DNA from: an uncultured Lachnospiraceae bacterium
GTDB lineage: Bacteria > Bacillota > Clostridia > Lachnospirales > Lachnospiraceae
Direction: 5' to 3'
DNA: 55,749 bases
Assembly: GCA_947625875.1 (NCBI GenBank)
Contig: CANQQG010000009.1
Coordinates: forward strand, 1 to 55,749
The notes beneath the pieces are model-generated. The model saw only the letters and a list, made by a program, of their open reading frames with translations, searched no databases and was not told the origin of the DNA. The position numbers and the translations under genes were made by a program. Within the stretch, counting starts at the first letter, position 1. Every line of letters starts with the position of its first letter. This document shows, piece after piece, positions 50,963 to 55,749 of this stretch.

Positions 50963-51823
50963 ATGGGCGGAAAAAGAAAAAGGCGGCAAAAAATGTTCGC
51001 CGGCATTTTGATCATTCTGGCGGCGGTTGTTTTTATGCCGGTCTGCGGACGGGAAGCCACAGATACTTATGGACAGACAGTTTCAGGCGTCCGGGGCGGA
51101 GAGGGCATACTAAAAAAGATTGAAGTAAAAGGGGAATGGAAGACCAAAAATAACAGCGTATATTATTACGTAAATGGCAAGAAAGCAACAGGGATTCAGA
51201 AAATCGGAACGAAATACTATTATTTTGATTCCAAAGGCATCCAGCGCACAGGCTGGCAGAAGACGGGAAACAGCTATTATTTTTTCCGGATCTCCAACGG
51301 CAGAAAGGGGTATATGGCGGTATCAAAAAGCGTGAACGGGATAACCCTCGGAAAAAGCGGCAAGGCGCTGCTGACGGCCGACAACAGCGAAAAGCTGGAC
51401 GCGCTGGTAAAAGCAACCCGAATCGTTGAAAAAGCGACGGATCCGGTTATGGCTAAAAATGAGAAACTAAGAAAAACGTTTGATTATCTGTTGAGCCATT
51501 ACAAATACCGCGGCTCGCCTGTTTTTAACCATACCGCGCACTGGGAAACCGACTATGCCCGGCAGATGTTTGACGAGGGGCATGGGAGCTGTTATGCGTA
51601 TGGAGCCGCGTTTGCGTTTCTGGCAAATGCTGTCGGATATAAGAAATGTTATGCGATCTCAAGCGGCGGGCATGGCTGGGCGGAAGTGGACGGAAAAGTC
51701 TATGATCCCTCGTGGAGTTTCGTTGACAGGAAGCACAGCTATTTTGCTGTGAGTTATGATCTGAGCGGCGTGGAAGGGCGGCCGGGTTATAAAAATGCCA
51801 GAAAGTACGTAGTAAAGATATAA
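50963..51823 (+). CDS. Secreted transglutaminase-like protein with wall-binding repeats
   Basis: This 286-residue protein has an N-terminal membrane-export segment (FAGILIILAAVVFMPVCG). Two or three wall-binding-type repeats lie near 62-100 (VYYYVNGKKATGIQKIGTKY, YYFDSKGIQRTGWQKTG). The transglutaminase-like domain (about 145-286) has Cys210 (GHGSCYAYG), His237 (GGHGWAEV) and Asp248 (VYDPSW). It resembles the C-terminal half of the 44770-46548 protein, so the two are probably related by duplication. It ends the locus at a strong terminator. Confidence 0.87.
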   Translation: MGGKRKRRQKMFAGILIILAAVVFMPVCGREATDTYGQTVSGVRGGEGILKKIEVKGEWKTKNNSVYYYVNGKKATGIQKIGTKYYYFDSKGIQRTGWQKTGNSYYFFRISNGRKGYMAVSKSVNGITLGKSGKALLTADNSEKLDALVKATRIVEKATDPVMAKNEKLRKTFDYLLSHYKYRGSPVFNHTAHWETDYARQMFDEGHGSCYAYGAAFAFLANAVGYKKCYAISSGGHGWAEVDGKVYDPSWSFVDRKHSYFAVSYDLSGVEGRPGYKNARKYVVKI

Positions 51824-51844
51824 GTTTTTCAGTGGTTTTTGTTG

Positions 51845-51872
51845 GGCGTCTGCTACGCAGACGCCTTTTTTT
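51845..51872 (+). terminator. Terminator ending the surface locus
   Basis: GGCGTCTG at 51845-51852 and CAGACGCC at 51858-51865 form a perfect stem around a 5-nt loop, followed by TTTTTTT. Confidence 0.95.
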
Positions 51873-51881
51873 ATCTTGCGT

Positions 51882-51910
51882 TTGATTGCAGCCATGCAGT
51901 ATGTTATACT
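51882..51910 (+). promoter_or_regulatory. Promoter of the YbhN-type / flippase genes
   Basis: TTGATT at 51882-51887 and TATACT at 51905-51910 are separated by 17 bp. Transcription should begin near 51917, only a few bases before the Shine-Dalgarno at 51924. Confidence 0.7.
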
Positions 51911-51937
51911 AAGGAAAAAATACAGGAAGTGATTAAA

Positions 51938-52981
51938 ATTAAAGGAAACAGAAAGAAGATCGTCCTGCAGGGAATGCTGGCAGTCCTGATCATTGGCGTG
52001 TTGATCTATACTTTTCGCGGACAGGTCCAGCCGATCGCAAAACAGCTTTCGGAGACGTCCCCGCTTATCATATGCGCGGTCAGCGTCTGCGCTTTATTAT
52101 ATAATGTAATCGAAGGCGGGATCTTACAATCGCTGGCGCGCTGCCATAAAGCGGATTTTAAGCTGTCGGAGGGCGTCGGCTGTTCGCTGTGCAGCGCGTT
52201 TTACCGCGTTGCGACGATGGGCAGCGGCTCGGGGATTGCGTCCATCGTGTATTTAGACCGCAGGGGCGTACCGGTTTCTGACGCGAGCGGGTTTTACACG
52301 ATGCACTATATGTTTCATAAGTTGTCTACGGTTATCTGCGCGATGGCGCTGTTTTTTATAAATATCCGTTTTATGCGGCATTATTATAAGGAGTATTTTC
52401 ATTTGCTTTGGGCGGGCTGCCTGCTGGTATTGCTGATCTGTGCGGGCATTATCGTTGTCTGCTGCTGGGGCAGGCTGCATATGTTTGCAATCCGTATTTT
52501 ATATAACATCGACCGGAAGCGGCGGTTTTCGGATAAGATCCTGATGTTGGAGGGATTTTTTGAAACGGTGGAAAAGGCCGCGGGCAGGGTGTTAAAGGAC
52601 AAAAAACTTGTGGGCAGCCTGATCCTGCGGGACGTCCTGAAAAATATGGCGTGGTATGTCATTCCGTATCTGCTCCTGGGAAAGGGCGTGGGGCTGCATA
52701 TATGGGAGACGGCGGGCATTACGGCGCTGTCAGTCGTGCTTGCCTCTGTTATCCCGTCCCCGGCGGGGATCGGCTCTACGGAGGTGATGTGCGCGGCGTT
52801 ATTTTCCGTATTTACCGGAACGGCGCGGGCGGGCGCAATTGCATTGCTTTACCGCTTTGCGACGTTTGTCGTGCCATTTTTGGCGGGCGGTATCGTGACA
52901 GGATACAATTATGTCCATGTGCGCAGAAAAAACCATGCGGATGCGGCGTACTATGAAAGAGAAGGAGAGCAAAATGGCTGA
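51938..52981 (+). CDS. YbhN/LPG-synthase-TM family membrane protein, probable ATT start
   Basis: This integral membrane protein of about 347 residues has seven or eight helices and matches the YbhN/UPF0104 family related to the flippase part of MprF (lysyl-phosphatidylglycerol synthase). SVVLASVIPSPAGIGSTEVM is the typical late segment. It has no aminoacyl-transfer domain. The reading frame is open far upstream, but the promoter at 51882-51910 puts the mRNA start near 51917. AGGAAGTGAT at 51924-51933 then points to an ATT at 51938. GTG at 51929 is in frame but lies inside that site, so it is a less likely start. It overlaps the flippase gene by 8 nt. Confidence 0.8.
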   Translation: MKGNRKKIVLQGMLAVLIIGVLIYTFRGQVQPIAKQLSETSPLIICAVSVCALLYNVIEGGILQSLARCHKADFKLSEGVGCSLCSAFYRVATMGSGSGIASIVYLDRRGVPVSDASGFYTMHYMFHKLSTVICAMALFFINIRFMRHYYKEYFHLLWAGCLLVLLICAGIIVVCCWGRLHMFAIRILYNIDRKRRFSDKILMLEGFFETVEKAAGRVLKDKKLVGSLILRDVLKNMAWYVIPYLLLGKGVGLHIWETAGITALSVVLASVIPSPAGIGSTEVMCAALFSVFTGTARAGAIALLYRFATFVVPFLAGGIVTGYNYVHVRRKNHADAAYYEREGEQNG

Positions 52982-54590
52982 GAAGAAAAAGAATATGCTG
53001 CTTCAGGGCGGCATTCTGGCGGCGGCGGGGCTGGTTACGAAAGTGATCGGCTTTGCATACCGCATACCGATGACAAATTTCCTGGGCGAGGAAGGGAACG
53101 GGCTGTATTCCGTCGCTTCGGGGATTTATGCGATCGCGCTCACGATCTCTTCGTACAGCCTGCCGCTTGCCGTATCGAAAATGGTTTCTACGAGGGTGGC
53201 AAAGGGGGAATATAAAAATGTGCGCCGCGTCGTGGCGGACGCGATGGTTTACGCCATTATCGTCGGCGTACTGGCAATGAATTTTCTGTTTTTCGGCTCG
53301 GGCTTCATAGAAAAGATCTATCACCGGCCGGGGCTCGCGAGGCCCTTGCAGATCCTTGCGCCGACAACGTTTATCGTCGCTTTGCTTGGCGTGTTCCGCG
53401 GATATTTCCAGGGATATGGCGATATGGTGCCGACTTCCATTTCGCAGATTATAGAGCAGATTTTTAATGCGGTGGTCAGCGTGGTCGCTGTCCGGCAGTG
53501 TGTGCGGATTTATAAGGGTTCTGCGGATGTGGCTTCTTACGGCGCGGCGGGCGGCACACTCGGCACGCTTGCGGGCGCGGCTTCTGCGTTGATTTTTATC
53601 GTGTATCTGTTTTATAAGACGCGTTCGCGCTATCAGCGCAGGCGCAGGCGCGGGGAACCGCGGGAGCGGGCAGAATCAAACCGGGCGATCTACCAGGGGC
53701 TGTTTTTTACGATCATTCCCGTTATTTTAAGCCAGACGATTTATCAGATCAGCTATACGATTGACGATCTGCTGTTTGGAAATCTGATGGCGCTGCAGGG
53801 GTATGCGGACAAGGTCGTGAGCTCGCTGCAGGGCGTTTACAACACACAGTATAACCAGCTCGTGAACCTGCCGGTGGCGATCGCGACGGCGATGGCGGCG
53901 TCGACGCTTCCGAGTATCGTCGTATCGCATATGCAGCATGATGTGCGGGCGGTGCATAAAAAGATTACGAGCGTCATCAAGGTAAATATGGTCATCGCGT
54001 TCCCGTCGGCGGTCGGACTTGCTGTGCTGTCGGATCCGATCATGCGTATGCTGTTTCCGACGCTGGAGACATACCGGCCGCAGGCGGTGACGCTGATGGC
54101 GGTGGGGTCGAGCGCGGTCGTTTTTTATGCGCTCTCAACGCTTACAACGTCTATTCTGCAGGGAAATAATTATATGCGGCTTCCGGTGATCCACTCGGCG
54201 ATCTCATTGGGAATCCACATTATCCTGATTGGAATTTTGCTGGGATTTACGGATCTGAATGTATATGCGCTGGTTATCTGCAATGTGATTTTCCCGATCA
54301 TTGTCAGTGTGTTAAATTGCCAGTCCATAACCGAAAAGGTGGGTTATCAGTGGGAATTTACCAATACGTTTTTTAAGCCGTTTATCGCGTCGCTGATCAT
54401 GGGGGCTGTGGCGTTTGGCGTATACCGCGGGCTGCATTTTGTGACGCATGGCATTGTATTCCCGGCAGTTACGGCGATTGTGGCGGCAGTGATCGTGTAC
54501 GCGGTGACGATTCTGCAGATCCGCTGCTTTAGCGCCGAGGAGCTTCGGACAGTGCCGGGCGGACGGAAGCTGGAGCGGTTTTTGCGTTAA
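52974..54590 (+). CDS. MOP-superfamily lipid flippase (SpoVB/MurJ-like)
   Basis: This 538-residue protein has about 14 predicted helices and the polysaccharide-transporter/SpoVB pattern: LVTKVIGFAYRIPMTNFLGE, then GNGLYSVASGIYAIALTISS, then RGYFQGYGDMVPTSISQIIE. Such proteins flip lipid-linked sugars such as lipid II across the membrane; some Clostridia use them in spore cortex synthesis. MurJ proper and SpoVB cannot be separated by eye, so no symbol is given. AAGGAGAG precedes the ATG. It is translationally coupled to the upstream YbhN-type gene. Confidence 0.88.
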   Translation: MAEKKKNMLLQGGILAAAGLVTKVIGFAYRIPMTNFLGEEGNGLYSVASGIYAIALTISSYSLPLAVSKMVSTRVAKGEYKNVRRVVADAMVYAIIVGVLAMNFLFFGSGFIEKIYHRPGLARPLQILAPTTFIVALLGVFRGYFQGYGDMVPTSISQIIEQIFNAVVSVVAVRQCVRIYKGSADVASYGAAGGTLGTLAGAASALIFIVYLFYKTRSRYQRRRRRGEPRERAESNRAIYQGLFFTIIPVILSQTIYQISYTIDDLLFGNLMALQGYADKVVSSLQGVYNTQYNQLVNLPVAIATAMAASTLPSIVVSHMQHDVRAVHKKITSVIKVNMVIAFPSAVGLAVLSDPIMRMLFPTLETYRPQAVTLMAVGSSAVVFYALSTLTTSILQGNNYMRLPVIHSAISLGIHIILIGILLGFTDLNVYALVICNVIFPIIVSVLNCQSITEKVGYQWEFTNTFFKPFIASLIMGAVAFGVYRGLHFVTHGIVFPAVTAIVAAVIVYAVTILQIRCFSAEELRTVPGGRKLERFLR

Positions 54591-54614
54591 GATAAGAGGA
54601 AGAGGGGGCAGAAT

Positions 54615-55559
54615 ATGCAGTATCAGGACAAGCTTTTGGCGGTAAAGGAAAATATTCAGAAAGTGATGATCGGCAAATCGGACGTGATCGATCTGGCGCT
54701 GACCGCGCTTGCCGCGGGCGGGCATATCCTTCTGGAAGATGTGCCGGGGACGGGGAAAACGATGCTTGCAAAAACGCTTGCGCGGTCGCTGGATGCGGAA
54801 TTTTCAAGGATTCAGTTTACGCCGGACCTGCTGCCGTCGGACGTGACCGGACTGAACTACTTCAACCAGAAACAGGGGGAATTTGTTTTCCGGAAAGGGC
54901 CTGTTTTTGCAAATATCCTGCTTGGCGATGAGATCAACCGCGCCACGCCGCGCACCCAGTCAAGCCTGCTCGAATGTATGGAGGAACGGCAGGTGACGAT
55001 TGACGGGGAAACAAGGCCGGTCGGGCGTCCGTTTTTTGTCATCGCGACGCAGAATCCGGTTGAAACGGCGGGCACGTTTCCGCTGCCGGAGGCGCAGATG
55101 GACCGTTTTCTGATGCAGATCTCCATGGGGCTGCCGACAGGCGCGGAAGAAGTGCAGATCATGGAGCGGTTTATGCGCAGGGATCCGTTAGCGGAGATCC
55201 GGCCGGTCATGACGATGGAGGAACTGTGCGCGGCGCAAAAATCCTGTCGGGAAATATATGTGCATCCGGTTCTTTTGGAATATATGGCGGAGCTGGCGCA
55301 GGCGACAAGGGCGCATAAAAATGCGTTGATGGGCGTCAGCCCGCGCGGGACGCTGGCGATGCTCCGCGCGGCGCAGGCGTATGCCTTTCTGCAGGGGCGG
55401 GCGTATGTTGTGCCGGAGGATATTAAAACACTTGTGCCGTATGTATTTTCCCACCGGATTGTGACGGCGGGCGGCAGCCTGGGGAGCGCGGGCGGCAGGC
55501 GCATTGTGGAGCAGATCCTGGCGGAGGTAAAGACGCCGGTTGAGGACTGGCGGCATTAA
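54615..55559 (+). CDS. MoxR-family AAA+ ATPase
   Basis: This 314-residue AAA+ ATPase has Walker A LEDVPGTGKTMLAK (near residues 40-53) and the MoxR segment FTPDLLPSDVTGLNYF. Walker B LLGDEINRATPRTQSSLLE and sensor FFVIATQNPVETAGTFPLPE, with an arginine in DRFLMQI, follow. MoxR proteins act as chaperones that assemble or activate VWA and metal-dependent partners. The following gene is DUF58, the usual partner. MoxR-DUF58 pairs are often followed by a transglutaminase-core membrane protein, which may lie just past this window. Confidence 0.95.
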   Translation: MQYQDKLLAVKENIQKVMIGKSDVIDLALTALAAGGHILLEDVPGTGKTMLAKTLARSLDAEFSRIQFTPDLLPSDVTGLNYFNQKQGEFVFRKGPVFANILLGDEINRATPRTQSSLLECMEERQVTIDGETRPVGRPFFVIATQNPVETAGTFPLPEAQMDRFLMQISMGLPTGAEEVQIMERFMRRDPLAEIRPVMTMEELCAAQKSCREIYVHPVLLEYMAELAQATRAHKNALMGVSPRGTLAMLRAAQAYAFLQGRAYVVPEDIKTLVPYVFSHRIVTAGGSLGSAGGRRIVEQILAEVKTPVEDWRH

Positions 55560-55573
55560 GGAGTGTTTTGGGC

Positions 55574-55749
55574 ATGGGGATTTTGTGTGCGTTCCTCGGG
55601 GCGGTATGTGTGTATTTATTACAGGTTTTTGCCTATCGAAAATTTTGGGATCGGAATTTATCTGTATCTGCTGCGTTCGTGCAGCGCGCGGTTGTGGAAA
55701 AGGAAGAGGGGGAGCTGCGTGAGACGATCATTAACAGGAAATGGCTGCC
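55574..55749 (+). CDS. DUF58-family protein, 5' part
   Basis: The frame opens with MGILCAFLGAVCVYLLQVFA, an N-terminal helix, and runs off the window end at ETIINRKWLP. The NRKWLP ending matches the start of the DUF58 conserved region (asparagine, basic residue, then LPxP). Its place directly after moxR is the standard gene order. Only 58 codons are visible, so the VWA-like domain is not seen. ATG 55574 follows AGGAG by about 10 nt. Confidence 0.78.
   Translation, partial: MGILCAFLGAVCVYLLQVFAYRKFWDRNLSVSAAFVQRAVVEKEEGELRETIINRKWL

Overview
The window looks like a chromosomal segment of a flagellated, probably spore-forming member of the Clostridia, most likely family Lachnospiraceae. This is inferred from family content, not a database search. 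The signs are flagellin with an export-chaperone-like protein, BofA, a SpoVB/MurJ-type flippase, a CwlJ/SleB-type hydrolase, a Tad pilus locus with DUF5702 and DUF6382-FHA proteins, and a very large wall-bound GH13 amylase. Nearly all genes are on the + strand, with strong Shine-Dalgarno sites and TTGACA/TATAAT-type promoters. I saw no rRNA, tRNA, CRISPR array, transposase or prophage.

Layout: (1) 1-10.6 kb holds a membrane chemoreceptor, an aconitase-family hydratase, an AI-2E/PerM-family membrane protein, a large TPR protein ending in a degenerate CbbX/SpoVK-like AAA+ domain, and glycogen branching enzyme. (2) 10.6-16.8 kb is a flagellar segment: a DUF6240-like protein with a FliK-like C-terminus behind a sigma-28-like promoter, a compact candidate type I toxin-antitoxin locus (37-residue holin-like toxin plus antisense RNA), flagellin and a FliS-like protein. 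(3) 16.8-17.4 kb has divergent DUF2508 and bofA genes. (4) 17.4-27.0 kb is a Tad pilus operon with a prepilin peptidase at each end, a TadZ-like protein, CpaF ATPase, TadB and TadC homologues, a Flp-type pilin, DUF5702, TadE-like proteins and an FHA protein. (5) 27.0-30.5 kb has rhomboid protease, flavodoxin/SCP2 fusion, an orphan soluble histidine kinase, HIT protein and a decayed alpha/beta hydrolase.

(6) 30.5-32.9 kb is an AT-rich islet with an AAA-ATPase and RloB/Toprim-like pair that resembles AbiL/RloAB anti-phage modules, followed by gene debris. (7) 32.9-37.0 kb has a YjbR-family fusion protein, murG on the minus strand, a small membrane protein and pgi. (8) 37.0-51.8 kb is a surface locus: SH3/CwlJ-type hydrolase, a 1737-residue amylase with wall-binding repeats, three secreted transglutaminase-like proteins with intact Cys-His-Asp triads, a wall-binding-repeat protein, an MBOAT O-acyltransferase with its AlgJ/DHHW-like partner, and a lipoprotein. 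(9) 51.9 kb to the end has a YbhN-type membrane protein, a lipid flippase, MoxR ATPase and the start of a DUF58 gene.

The most promising leads are the toxin/antisense pair beside flagellin, the RloAB-like islet, the transglutaminase/wall-binding/O-acylation locus, the modified Tad system (two peptidases, TadZ without its P-loop lysine, TadC with an extracytoplasmic domain, TadE with cysteine modules), and two genes whose Shine-Dalgarno sites point to ATT start codons.
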